The notes: a model not told the origin generated them from the sequence alone. A stretch of 64,000 bases of DNA from Engraulis encrasicolus (GCF_034702125.1 NW_026945720.1:349254-413253), one strand, 5' to 3'. Numbered from the stretch's first letter, positions 47,160-56,663 are shown. Numbers and translations are program-made.

Positions 47160-47512
47160 CCTATTTGGAAGGGGGAGATTAATGCGATGTAATCTATAGG
47201 CCTACATAAAAAGCGCCGGACGAGAAAGAAGAAATGTCTTTATTCATTCCATGTGGAAACGCGGAGGGGAACGTTTTACTGCTGCTTCTTGACTTCAATT
47301 GTTTACGGAAGTGACGCAGGGACTTTTACGACAGCCAGGATGTGACATCAAGGCGTAAACAGAAGTTCTTCCCTCTGCGTTCCCACGTAGAATGAAAACA
47401 AACATTACTTGTCCCGTTCATTAACTTTTTTTTCATATCGTAGACGTCGTGTGATAACCCGGCTTTGCTCCACACACACAGTAAATGTAGCCCTTTCCGA
47501 GTAGGGCTTAAA
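47160..47512. promoter_or_regulatory. Possible bidirectional promoter between divergent copies
   Basis: The flanks of the two opposed first exons are themselves imperfect inverted copies (GGAAACGCGGAGGGGAACG at 47,254-47,272 against CCTCTGCGTTCCCACG at 47,373-47,388), with the centre near 47,320-47,340. This is the upstream region of the plus-strand gene; a start site is not identifiable. Confidence 0.5.
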
Positions 47513-47819
47513 ATGTCATCGCAGCGTCTGATATCAGTGAAAGAGGAGGTAAAGGAGGAGGCTTGCGATGACTTCCCATGCTCTGAGTATGCAGATCAAG
47601 CAGTTGCTGAGACGTCGGGAATGAAGCCAGTCTTTCAAACGGGAATGGATCCATCAACTACAGATTGTGCCCAAGAGTTTGAGTGTACCGTGATCCTTAA
47701 AGATGATGATGATGACGAGGAGGAGGAAGAGGAGGAAGAAGAAGAATGCGAGGAGGAAGAAGAGGACGAGGAGGAAGAGATTGACCAATACATGAAAGGT
47801 GAGCATGAGACTTCAACAA
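47513..47819 (+). CDS. Zinc-finger locus C/D, acidic exon 1
   Basis: 102 codons plus one base, from MSSQRLISVKEEVKEEACDDF to donor ACAA|GTAAGCCAAG (phase 1). VKEE occurs twice close together, followed by a long Asp/Glu run and YMKGEHETS. A second donor-like site (ATGAAAG|GTGAGC, 47,798) is also phase 1 and could give a form seven codons shorter. Start chosen by alignment with genes A and B and the inverted copy, all preceded by AAAATG or AAATG; an in-frame ATG also occurs at 47,465. The acidic exon probably mediates protein contacts or SUMO-linked regulation; no named domain is present. Confidence 0.8.
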
Positions 47820-47846
47820 GTAAGCCAAGTTTGTCTCCAAAATTTT

Positions 47847-48196
47847 TCAAAAGGTGCACTGCGTAGGATGGTGGCCAGAGTAAGTAGACTATGAGCAACT
47901 ATGCTGCTCATGTGCTGCCTACTGCCAAATTTGATCTTTTCATGAATATTTAGGCCTACTGAATAATTTACTAATATTTGCTAGTATGATCAAAGTACAA
48001 TACGTTTTGCATTTAAACATGGGGGACAATGGAGAAGATCCATGTATGAAAGATGCAAACTTCCCTGTCAAAACGAATAAGCTTAGGCCTACTTGCAATT
48101 TGATGGTGGTGGTAAATCATGAGAAAGATAGCCTAACAGTTGTCAATGGGCAGTATGAATTCTGGAAATAAACTACTAAAAACAGTGCACCTTTAA
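47847..48196 (-). mobile_element. TTAA-A family MITE, just after the exon 1 donor
   Basis: AAAGGTGCACTGCGTAGGATG ... AAACAGTGCACCTTTAAA, with the family core in reverse orientation. It starts 27 bases downstream of the exon 1 splice donor. Confidence 0.8.
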
Positions 48197-48957
48197 ATTT
48201 TAATTTAATTTCAATGTCAATTAATTTGCCCTTTCTACATTGTTGTGTGTGTTTTTTATTATGTAACTTAGGCCTACCCTTAACCTAAGTTAATTGGGTC
48301 ATTTCACGTGAAATCAGACGGTTTGGGACGCGACCGATCCGGATTTCAATCATACTTGGTGTGCCTTTTTAGTAGCAAGGTAGCACCCCAGAACTGCATT
48401 GGTTTGAATCTGACACTAATATTAAGGGAGAAACAGACTAGGAAAGGTTCACATTTTAGGGTAGGACACTATACATTCAGCCTTGAATATATCAGTCAGT
48501 GTTAGTCACAAAAAGATGCCTGTGGTATTGTTTGAAAGCTCTTTTCTGGCTCTACATATTACACAATCAGCTTGGAATACAACAACTCTCAGAATATAAA
48601 TTATGATAAATTGAAAAATTAAAAATTGAATATCTAAAAAAACTATATTTTAAAATGGCCAGTTCCTTGTCCAAACGTAGCCGGCAATGTCATTAGCAAC
48701 ACCTCAAATGCTGGTGTTCGGTTCTTTATTCATTTCAGAGAGAATTTGACTCACAAATATGGCATCATACAGACCACTTACTAATAATATGGTAATACCA
48801 TAGTAGCATCACATGACAAAACAAAAACAAAACAAAAATGGTCAGTTTCCATGGTCCCAGGTTTCAGAAACTAAGGCAGATGTTCATTTATACACACCAA
48901 ATGATGATATGTGAATGTTTGAACATTCCTTCTCTGTGTACCTGTGTCATCTTCCCT

Positions 48958-49455
48958 TTACCGTACTTTAAAGAGATAAGCAATGGCTACACTCTCATTT
49001 TGTACTCTACCAGTGCATTTGAAGCAGCAGCTGTGTCTTTTGTAGATAATGTATAAGTACGTCCCGTTGCAGTTAGGTTCCACTACCAGAAGCACATCCT
49101 GATGATCCATGACAAGTCTATCTGGTCTGAAGGGAAAAGTGAAGGATGGAGATGGTCCATGAGGATGCAGGAAGTTCAGTTTCACCTCTCCAGTGCTCAG
49201 CATAGATTCCTCAACACATGCTAGCCACCAGTTGCCATCATATACAGCTACAACATACCCTTTGATGCTTGAAAATGTAACACATTCCTTTACTGAGCTC
49301 ACTCTTTCAACTCCTTCTCTGAATGCGGAAAATGGCCTAATGTCCATTGACAATGGGTAGAAGCTGTGTAGTTTTTGAGTACCTGGAATAGTTCTTGCAG
49401 ATTCAAACCTCTTCAACAGGTTCTCAGCTTCATGATGGTGCATCTCTCTCAAGAA
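48958..49455 (-). pseudogene. Transposon ORF remnant, left arm
   Basis: Frame reading HHHEAENLLKRFESARTIPG, then SSIKGYVVAVYDGNWWLACV and VKLNFLHPHGPSPSFTFPF. In the right arm the corresponding part continues as TATGRTYTLSTKD; here a frame change near VVEPNCNG alters the last ~35 residues. I recall similar WWL...FLHPHGP...TATGRTYTL blocks in uncharacterised fish transposon proteins (from memory). Likely the C-terminal part of a transposase-associated protein, not functional. Confidence 0.65.
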
Positions 49456-49483
49456 CATCCATTGCCAGTTTGCCACAACAGAG

Positions 49484-50275
49484 ATGTACCATCATGAAGC
49501 TGAGAACCTGTTGAAAAGGTTGGAATCTGCAAGAACTATTCCAGGTACTCAAAAACTACACAGCTTCCGCCTATTGTCAATGGACACAGTGGAAGTTAGG
49601 CCATTTTCAGCATTCAGAGAAGGCAGAGTTGAAAGAGTGAGCTCAGTAAAGGAATGTGCTACATTTTCAAGCATCAAAGGGTATGTTGTAGCTGTATATG
49701 ATGGCAGTCATGGGTGAGCGGTTAGGGCGTCAGACTTGCATCCCAGAGGTTGCCGGTTCGACTCCCGACCCGCCAGGTTGGTGGGGGGAGTAATCAACCA
49801 GTGCTCTCCCCCATCCTCCTCCATGACTGAGGTACCCTGAGCATGGTACCGTCCCACCGCACTGCTCCCCATGGGGCGCCACTGGGGGCTGCCCCCTTGC
49901 ACGGGTGAGGCATAAATGCAATTTCGTTGTGTGCAGTGTGCAGTGTTCACTTGTGTGCTGTGGAGTGCTGCGTCACAATGACAATGGGAGTTGGAGTTTC
50001 CCAATGGGCTTGCACTTTTCACTTTCAACTGGTGGCTAGCATGTGTTGAGGAATGTATGCCGAGCACTGGAGAGGTGAAACTGAACTTCCTGCATCCTCA
50101 TGGACCATCTCCATCCTTCACCTTTCCCTTCAGACCAGATAGACTTGTCATGGATCATCAGGATGTGCTTCTGGTAGTGGAACCTGTAACTGCAACGGGA
50201 CGTACTTATACATTATCTACAAAAGACACAGCTGCTGCTTCAAATGCACTGGTAGAGTACAAAATGAGAGTGTAG
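49484..50275 (+). pseudogene. Transposon ORF remnant, right arm, SINE-split
   Basis: Frame from EAENLLKRLESARTIPG (49,496 on) to VVAVYDG, interrupted by the SINE at 49,706-50,026, then NWWLACVEECMPSTGEVK to TATGRTYTLSTKDTAAASNA and a stop at 50,273. This arm keeps the longer reading frame. It is the mirror of the left-arm copy. Confidence 0.65.
49706..50026 (+). mobile_element. tRNA-derived SINE, copy 3, full length
   Basis: GCAGTCATGGGTGAGCGG at the head, box B GGTTCGACTCC at 49,755-49,765, and tail CCAATGGGCTTGCAC. The insertion point is exact, because the other arm of the foldback preserves the empty site (gatggc|aactggtgg). No obvious target duplication. Confidence 0.92.
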
Positions 50276-51094
50276 CCATTGATTATCTCTTTAAAGTGCG
50301 GTAAAGGGAAGATGACACAGGTACACAGAGAAGGAATGTTCAAACATTCACATATCGTCATTTGGTGTGTATAAATGGACATCTGCCTTAGTTTCTGAAA
50401 CCTGGGACCATGGAAACTGACCATTTTTGTTTTGTTTTTGTTTTGTCATGTGATGCTACTATGGTATTACCATATTATTAGTAAGTGGTATGTATGATGC
50501 CATATTTGTGAGTCAAATTCTCTCTGAAATGAATAAAGAACCGAACACCAGCATTTGAGGTGTTGCTAATGACATTGCCGGCTACGTTTGGACAAGGAAC
50601 TGACCATTTAAAAAAACAGTTTTTTTAGATATTCAATTTTTAATTTTTCAACTTATCATAATTTATATTCTGAGAGTTGTTGTATTCCAAGCTGATTGTG
50701 TAATATGTAGAGCCAGAAAAGAGCTTTCAAATAACACCACAGGCATCTTTTTGTGACTAACACTGACTGATATATTCAAGGCTGAATGTATAGTGTCCTA
50801 CCCTAAAATGTGAACCTTTCCTAGTCTGTTTCTCCCTTAATATTAGTGTCAGATTCAAACCAATGCAGTTCTGGGGTGCTACCTTGCTACTAAAAAGGCA
50901 CACCAAGTATGATTGAAATCCGGGTCGGTCGGGTCCCAAAGTGTCTGATTTCACGTGAAATGACCCAATTGTAAGTTAGAGCATGTCCAAGGTCTTCGAA
51001 TTCTTCCGAGGGCTGTAAAAGTCCTCCGAGGGCCGTACAAACAGGATTTCCCCCTGCACTTTAGGCCTTTATTGAAGGCATTCACCTTTAGACA

Positions 51095-51495
51095 CAGTGT
51101 TGGGCAGGAATGCATTACTTTTTGCTGTAATTTGCTGATTTGCAAATGCATCCAAATGCATTACAATGACCTGGATTTTAGTGGTATTCAGTGTGGTGGA
51201 TCGGAAAGAAGCTATTCCTGAATCTGGTAGTTTTTAGCCTGCATGCTGCCAAAAACACCTCCTGGGTTGGAGGTGAAAAAGTCACAAGTCATGAGTTTGA
51301 TTTACACTGTAATAAGTTGCCAGATCCATATTTAGGCCTACAGTTCTTTTGGTGAAAGTAACTGAAGTAATGCAAAAGTAGTGTAATGCCTTACATTTTA
51401 AATATAGTAATATTATAGTGTAAGGGATTATTTTGAAAAGACGGTAACATGTAATCAGTAATGTATACAGTTTTTGAGTAACTTGCCCAACACTG
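51095..51495. mobile_element. hAT-K family element, 401 bp
   Basis: CAGTGTTGGGCA ... TGCCCAACACTG; flanks tttagaca and tttaagca match at 6 of 8. Confidence 0.85.
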
Positions 51496-51513
51496 TTTAA
51501 GCAAAACCCACTA

Positions 51514-51833
51514 GTGAAAGTGAAAGCCCATTGGGAAACTCCAAGTCCCATTGTCATTGTGACACAGCACTCCACAGCACACAAGTGAACACTGCACACT
51601 GCACACAACAAAATTGCATTTATGCCTCACCCGTGCAAGGGGGCAGCCCTCAGTGGCGCCCCATGGGGAGCAGTGCGGTGGGACGGTACCATGCTCAGGG
51701 TACCTCAGTCATGGAGGAGGATGGGGGAGAGCACTGGTTGATTACTCCCCCCACCAACCTGGCGGGTCGGGAGTCGAACCGGCAACCTCTGGGATGCAAG
51801 TCTGACGCCCTAACCGCTCACCCATGACTGCCC
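51514..51833 (-). mobile_element. tRNA-derived SINE, copy 4, full length
   Basis: Reverse orientation; box B complement GGAGTCGAACC at about 51,768-51,778 and head complement CCCATGACTGC. Confidence 0.9.
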
Positions 51834-52092
51834 ATGCCTCTAGGTCCCCTGTATATAACTTCATTGTATTGCAAATGTTTTTTTCTAATATTCCTTTACA
51901 AAATTTGCCATATTTCATGTGAAGCTGCATAACATTACAGTTATACTAGGGGCCAGATAATGGAACTACTAATTAATTAATGTACGTCGGCTAATACAAG
52001 AAGCTAGTACTCAAGATGAAGTAGCTGAACTCTAAATCCAGATCATTTGACATTTTAAAAGTAATATGATTGTTTGTAGTTTAAAGAAACTC

Positions 52093-52235
52093 CCGCACAC
52101 TGACCATTTCGCTGTTCTTTCTTTAATAAACAACGTTTCGGTACTAGACCTTCATCAGGCCTTCATTGCCTGATGAAGGTCTAGTACCGAAACGTCGTTT
52201 ATCAAAGAAAGAACAGCGAAATGGTCAGTGTGTGG
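52093..52235 (+). repeat. 68-bp-arm hairpin with hammerhead-like core
   Basis: Left arm 52,093-52,160, loop 7 nt, right arm 52,168-52,235, few mismatches. Both arms encode, on opposite strands, CTGATGA ... GGT-loop-ACC ... GAAACGT (right arm: CTGATGA 52,170-52,176, GAAA 52,189-52,192). It lies about 115 bp upstream of acidic exon 2. Confidence 0.75.
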
Positions 52236-52348
52236 TTTTTTTTAAACTATTGCTGAGTGACCCATGGTGCCATCTCCGACGCACCTGCCAGCTGAGGTGT
52301 GCGAAAAAGCCTAAGTTTAAAAGTAATATGATCACAAAACCCTTGCAG

Positions 52349-52648
52349 ATGAAGCAGGGGATGAGGCGGCAGAAACGGAACCATGGATGGAACCAATGGA
52401 CTCTGCCCAAGATTCCCATCGTGCTGTGAAGATTAAAGAAGAAGAAGATGATGACAATGATGAAGAGGAGGAGGAGGAAGAAGACAACAAAGATGATAAT
52501 GAGGAGGAAGAAGAGGTTGGCCAACACGTGAAAGAGGAGGAGGAGGAGGAGGAGGAGGAGGAGGAGGTGGCTGGCCTACACGTGAAAGAGGAGGAGGAGA
52601 AGGAGGTGGCTGGCCTACACGTGAAAGCTGGGCATGAGCCAGCAAAAA
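52349..52648 (+). CDS. Zinc-finger locus C/D, acidic exon 2
   Basis: Exactly 100 codons in length, phase 1 at both ends (acceptor CCCTTGCAG, donor CAAAAA|GTAAGTCG), so it can be skipped without a frameshift. After EAGDEAAETEPWMEPMDSAQD come VKIKEEED, a long acidic run and three repeats: VGQHVKEEE, VAGLHVKEEE and VAGLHVKAGHE. IKEE and the HVKEE motifs fit the SUMO consensus. Its end (HVKAGHEPAKS) resembles the end of exon 1 (YMKGEHETSTS), so the two exons may themselves be duplicates. No named domain is recognised. Confidence 0.78.
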
Positions 52649-53228
52649 GTAAGTCGACCTATTTAAGATCTCCACACTTTTAAAATGTTAATTATTTACC
52701 CTAAACATTCACCCTTCATTATGGTGCTGGTTACACATGTCCAGATATTTTCAAATGTGTTTTTTTTTTCATTTTTATCTTTTTACATGGAAACGTGACC
52801 TATGGATACAATTTTTAAAAACCTTCATTGTGACGGGTGCATGTTTAAGAAATGTGCATTCTAAAATATCAATTACCCTGTAAATTAGAGGCCAAAACCA
52901 ATGCAATTTCAAAAACATGGATGTTGACCCATTGACGCCAAAGGCACCTGCAAAAAAGGGTGCTAAATGCCTGAGCCCTTTTTAAGAAAAGTTGCCCTCA
53001 GCCTAAAAAAACGAAATATCTCAGCCTCTGAAGCACATAAAAACATGCAAGTAGGAGGCATTTAAACGCTAAGACCCTCATCTTTCATTAGAAGAATGTG
53101 TTCATTCATCTCAAACAAACAGAGACTTTTAATAAAGTTGTCTCAAATCTCATGAGCCTGAATGTTGCATAGTGCAGCTCCAGGCGCCAGGGCCAATGTT
53201 GTGCAACGCAACATCCAACATCAATGGG
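52649..53228. other. Intron sequence, unassigned
   Basis: No repeat or gene recognised in this 580-base piece of the intron following acidic exon 2. Confidence 0.45.
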
Positions 53229-53596
53229 TTAAAGGGACACTGTGCAGGAAATGGTCAAAAAAGGTACTGCAACTAGGCTGCTCATTGAAACTGGGTTGGC
53301 CATCGCCAAATTTGATATTTACATGAAAGTTTCCTAAGTAATAAACAAATATTTTCCAGTATGGCCCAAGTAGAGTCATTTTTGCAGCTAAAAATTGCTA
53401 TCTTTGGAAATTCAAAATAGTGGACCATGGAGAAGATCCCCCTTTTCATGTATGAAAAGTGCAATTTTTCCAGTCATAATGAATACTTTTGAATTTGGTG
53501 GTGGTGGTAAGTATTCATGAAAAAGGTAACATTAGTGAATGGTCAGCATGAATTCTGGAAATAAACAACTAAAAATCTCACACAGTGTCCCTTTAA
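53229..53596 (-). mobile_element. TTAA-A family MITE, complete
   Basis: TTAA-AGGGACACTGTGCAGG ... CACAGTGTCCCT-TTAA, 368 bp, both flanks TTAA. Intronic. Confidence 0.9.
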
Positions 53597-53635
53597 GTGA
53601 GAAACAGCTACTTCTGGTCAATGCTTTGTAAGCAC

Positions 53636-53711
53636 CAATGATATCAAGGAAGACGTGAAGGAACCGATGATGCTGGACAGCACAGTAATGATGGATCTGA
53701 TTCAAAATGTA
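53636..53711 (+). other. Possible old or cryptic exon
   Basis: Between CTTTGTAAG and the strong donor-like AAAT|GTAAGTC reads NDIKEDVKEPMMLDSTVMMD, with IKED and VKEP similar to the acidic exons. Phases (2 in, 0 out) do not fit the neighbours, so it may be a decayed exon. Confidence 0.25.
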
Positions 53712-53727
53712 AGTCAACAATATACAG

Positions 53728-54024
53728 TGAGTGCGTTTTAATATGCGACCTTGCCTCCTCCACTTGCGCTTGTCTCCTCGTCCCGCCTCCTGGTCCCTCC
53801 TCCGTGGAGAAAACGATAAAGTTTCCCAGTTGTCAGCCTAGCCACAACAACTTTTGAGGGACTGTTTTTCATTCACCATCCCAATTGCAAATGAGAAAAA
53901 GACTCTACAATTGAGCTTTTGCAAGATATTGAAATATAATGCTGTTGTCAGTGATGTCATCATGACGAGAAGCAAGTGGAGGAGGCAAGTGGAGGAGGCA
54001 AGGTCGCATATTGAAACGCACTCA
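53728..54024. mobile_element. F-family MITE, complete
   Basis: TGAGTGCGTTTTAATATGCG ... CGCATATTGAAACGCACTCA with inverted ends of about 40 bp, including ACCTTGCCTCCTCCACTTGC and its reverse. 297 bp. Confidence 0.88.
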
Positions 54025-54254
54025 GTATCACCGTTTCATTTCCTGTCTAAATGTCAGGTATTTGGGTGCGACATCAGACCGGCTATTTGCAGAGTTTTTT
54101 ATTATTATTATTTACAAAGGCATTGTGTGTTTCTATCAATTCCAAATGAGTGTAGATTGAAGAGCAGATTCAAGAATTTGTGGATTTGAGCAGCAAAGAA
54201 AATCTGGTTTATGCATTTGGTCAGTCACCTGCCTTTTCCCTCCCTGCTCTAGAG

Positions 54255-54616
54255 CAGGGATGTCAAACTCAAATTGACCGAGGGCCAAAATCAAAATATG
54301 GAACGAAGTCGCGGGCCGAGCTCAAGATTTATTTTTAATGTATGGACTGCACTCGTGCAGGTACGCACTTAATACTCATAGTTAAATCTCACACACACTG
54401 GCACATATTGTGTTGCATAGGAGTGTGAGCTGTGTCATTGGCCTGGGCCCGCTCATACTTCTGAGAAACACCAAATTTCATGTTCAAGTCCTGGTACACT
54501 GTACATTAATGATGTATGAGGGCCAACTGTAATACACATTTGAAATGAAATCGCAGGCCAAATAAAATTACTCCGCGGGCCAGATTTGCCCCCCGGGCCT
54601 GAGTTTGACACCCCTG
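54255..54616. mobile_element. hAT-like MITE, 362 bp
   Basis: CAGGGATGTCAAACTC ... GAGTTTGACACCCCTG, with flanks ctctagag and ctctaaaa (6 of 8). Confidence 0.85.
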
Positions 54617-54785
54617 CTCTAAAATGGAGTATTTATTTTGAGTAAACATGTTTGGACTCCACAAACTTAAGAAAATGAGTATGTATACACCATATGTTCA
54701 AAGCCAATACATATGGTGTCATGTTTAAGTAATTTGTGTAAAGAATGTTGCCATATGTTCTTAAAATGTATGTTTTATGTTGTAG

Positions 54786-55480
54786 GTGATGTTGAAAGGA
54801 TCCAGTCTAATGGAAGGCAACACACAGATGAAAACGGATACACAGAAAGAAGAGATAATGAAGAAATGCACAGCTTTCAGTGCCCCCATTGTGAACAGAG
54901 CTTTCCTGAGATGGGAGCTCTCAAGAAACACCAGATTATTCACTCAGGGGGGAGACTATTTCAGTGCTCTGACTGTGGAAAAAGTTTTAGTCACCCTAGC
55001 AACCTCAAGAAACACAAAATGGTCCACTCAGGAGAGAAACCATTTCAGTGTTCTGACTGTGAACAGAGTTTTAGTCGAATGGACAACCTCAAGAAACACC
55101 AGATGATGCACTCAGGGGGAAAACCATATCAGTGCTCTGACTGTGGAAAGAGATTTATCAGAATGGACTTTCTCAAGAACCACCAGATGATACACTCAGG
55201 AGAAAAGCCATTTCAATGTTCTGTTTGTGGAAAAAGTTTCAGTCTAAATAGCAACCTCAAGAAACACCAGGCGACTCACTCGGGTGAAAAACCATTTCGG
55301 TGCTCTGTGTGTGGAAAGCGTTTTAGTCGAATGGGGAACCTCACCGCACACCAGAAGATGCACTCTGGAGATAAACCATATCAGTGCTCTGACTGTGGAC
55401 AGAGATTTACCAGAATGGACTTTCTAAAGAGACACCAGGTCATCCATGCACGTGAGCAGGCGTTGGAGTGCTCTGACTGA
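54786..55480 (+). CDS. C2H2 zinc-finger protein C, finger exon (truncated array)
   Basis: Phase-1 acceptor TATGTTGTAG, then DVERIQSNGRQHTDENGY (similar to the DGVQ and DTQRI leaders of A and B) and seven C2H2 fingers with HSGEKP-type linkers, several variant (HSGGRL, HSGGKP, HAREQA). An eighth finger starts (LECSD) but is cut by TGA at 55,478-55,480. Joined to exons 1 and 2 it gives 433 residues. Finger-like remnants continue out of frame to about 56,370, so the ancestral array was longer. Expected to be a DNA-binding nuclear protein if expressed. Confidence 0.9.
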
Positions 55481-55606
55481 GGAAAGCGTTTCATTCGAAT
55501 GCTTGATCTCAAGGAACAATAGCTGGTCCATTTTAGGGGGCGGGGGGGGGGGGCATTCAGTGCTCGGACTGTTGAAACATTTTTAGTCGACTGGGCCCTC
55601 TTACAT

Positions 55607-55794
55607 CATCAATTTTCTTCTTGGAGCAGGCGTCACTCTTAATTATTTCAGTCTCTGAGGGTGTTGGCCCAAATTTCAAATTCAATGTTTCAAGAAGGAG
55701 GCCGCACCTTGCATAATACCGAAGAAGGCACACGCCGAAACGCGTCTGTGCAATAAAAAACACTATTGTGCAAGGTGCAGCCTCCTTTTTGAAA
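55607..55794 (+). mobile_element. Insert with hammerhead-like core and direct repeats
   Basis: Flanked by the 11-bp duplication ccctcttacat (55,596-55,606 and 55,795-55,805). Contains a hairpin (AAGGAGGCCGCACCTTGCA / TGCAAGGTGCAGCCTCCTT) around CCGAAGA ... GGC-ACAC-GCC ... GAAACGCGTC. Confidence 0.7.
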
Positions 55795-55858
55795 CCCTCT
55801 TACATTATACCAGAGGGCTCATTCAGGTGAAAAACCATATTGTTATTATGAGAATGAG

Positions 55859-56164
55859 GGCAGTCATGGGTAAGCGGTCAGGGCGTCAGACTTGTATCCC
55901 AAAAGTTGCCGGTTCGACTCCCGACTCGCCAGGTTGGTGGGGGGAGTAATCCACCAGTGCTCTCCCCCATCCTCCTCCATGACTGAGGTACCCTGAGCAT
56001 GGTACAGTCCCGCCGCACTGCTCCCCAGGGGCGCCACTGAGGGCTGCGCCCTTGTACAGGATAGGCATAAATGCAATTTCGTTGTGTGCAGTGTTCACTT
56101 GTGTGCTGTGGAGTGCTGTGTCACAATGACAATGGGAGTTGGAGTTTCCCAATGCGCTTTCACT
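55859..56164 (+). mobile_element. tRNA-derived SINE, copy 5
   Basis: GGCAGTCATGGGTAAGCGG head, GGTTCGACTCC box B, and tail CCCAATGCGCTTTCACTT. It splits the decayed finger array. Confidence 0.9.
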
Positions 56165-56373
56165 TAGAAAGCTTTCACCACAAGTTCAGCCTAAAAACTC
56201 AAATAGGATAGATTAAAGAGGAAAGCCCATGAGGGCTCTCAATGTGGAAAGTAGTCACACAGCCCATCTCAAGAAAACCTGAGGATTCATACAGGGACAC
56301 AAGCATGTTGTTGTATTTAGATGCAATCACTTCAGAGTGCTGTACAATGGAGAAAGACTTTCATTCAATCTAC

Positions 56374-56663
56374 TTAAAGTGATACTGTCCCATTTTTGGA
56401 AATGAGCTTATTTTACACGTTCTCTGGGTATGGCAAGGCAAATTTTACCTCCAAGCTAGCAGTTAACATTGAGTCCTATGAGACCAGTTAGCCGCCAGCT
56501 GGTCTCATACGACTCAATGTGAACTGCTATCTTAGAGGTAAAATTTGCTCTGGCATACCCAGAGAACAGTTGAAAGTACAGGAGAATGGTAAAACCCTAT
56601 TATTTAACTCAAGGGGAGGTGTAAAATTAGCTTATTTCCAAAAATGGAACAGTATCACTTTAA
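56374..56663. mobile_element. TTAA-B family foldback MITE, best copy
   Basis: TTAA-AGTGATACTGTCCCATTT ... AAATGGAACAGTATCACT-TTAA, 290 bp, about 45-bp ends plus an inner palindrome (GAGACCAGTTAGCCGCCAG / CTGGTCTCATACGACTCAA). Confidence 0.9.

Larger units (their letters stand above)
48296..50966. mobile_element. Foldback DNA transposon, 2.67 kb
   Basis: Two inverted arms of about 1.15 kb (48,296-49,446 and 49,481-50,966, the latter holding a 321-bp SINE) around a 35-bp loop. Outer ends are GGGTCATTTCACGTGAAATC and its reverse. Each arm carries the same coding remnant pointing outward from the centre. Flanking AATT occurs on both sides, but the true target duplication is uncertain. Superfamily not assignable from the sequence alone. 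Confidence 0.9.
50985..51960 (-). mobile_element. hAT-like element with two nested insertions
   Basis: Fragments 50,985-51,094 (AAAGTCCTCCGAGGGCCG, TGCACTTTAGGCC) and 51,834-51,960 (TAGGTCCCCTGTATATAAC, GTGAAGCTGCATAACAT) are the reverse of the element at 22,899-23,396. hAT-K (51,095-51,495) and a SINE (51,514-51,833) lie between. Confidence 0.7.
55481..56370 (+). pseudogene. Decayed continuation of the finger array
   Basis: After the stop, GKRFIRMLDL, then (after an insertion) QRAHSGEKPY and (after a SINE) SQCGK and RIHTG can be read in shifting frames. Two mobile units interrupt it (55,607-55,794 and 55,859-56,164), along with a G run at 55,540-55,555. Confidence 0.75.

Noticed and set aside
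47635..47898. Poly-Ser minus-strand frame; similar Pro-rich and Phe-rich frames at 52,225-52,675
   Set aside because: Antisense shadows of the GAG/GAA-rich acidic exons.
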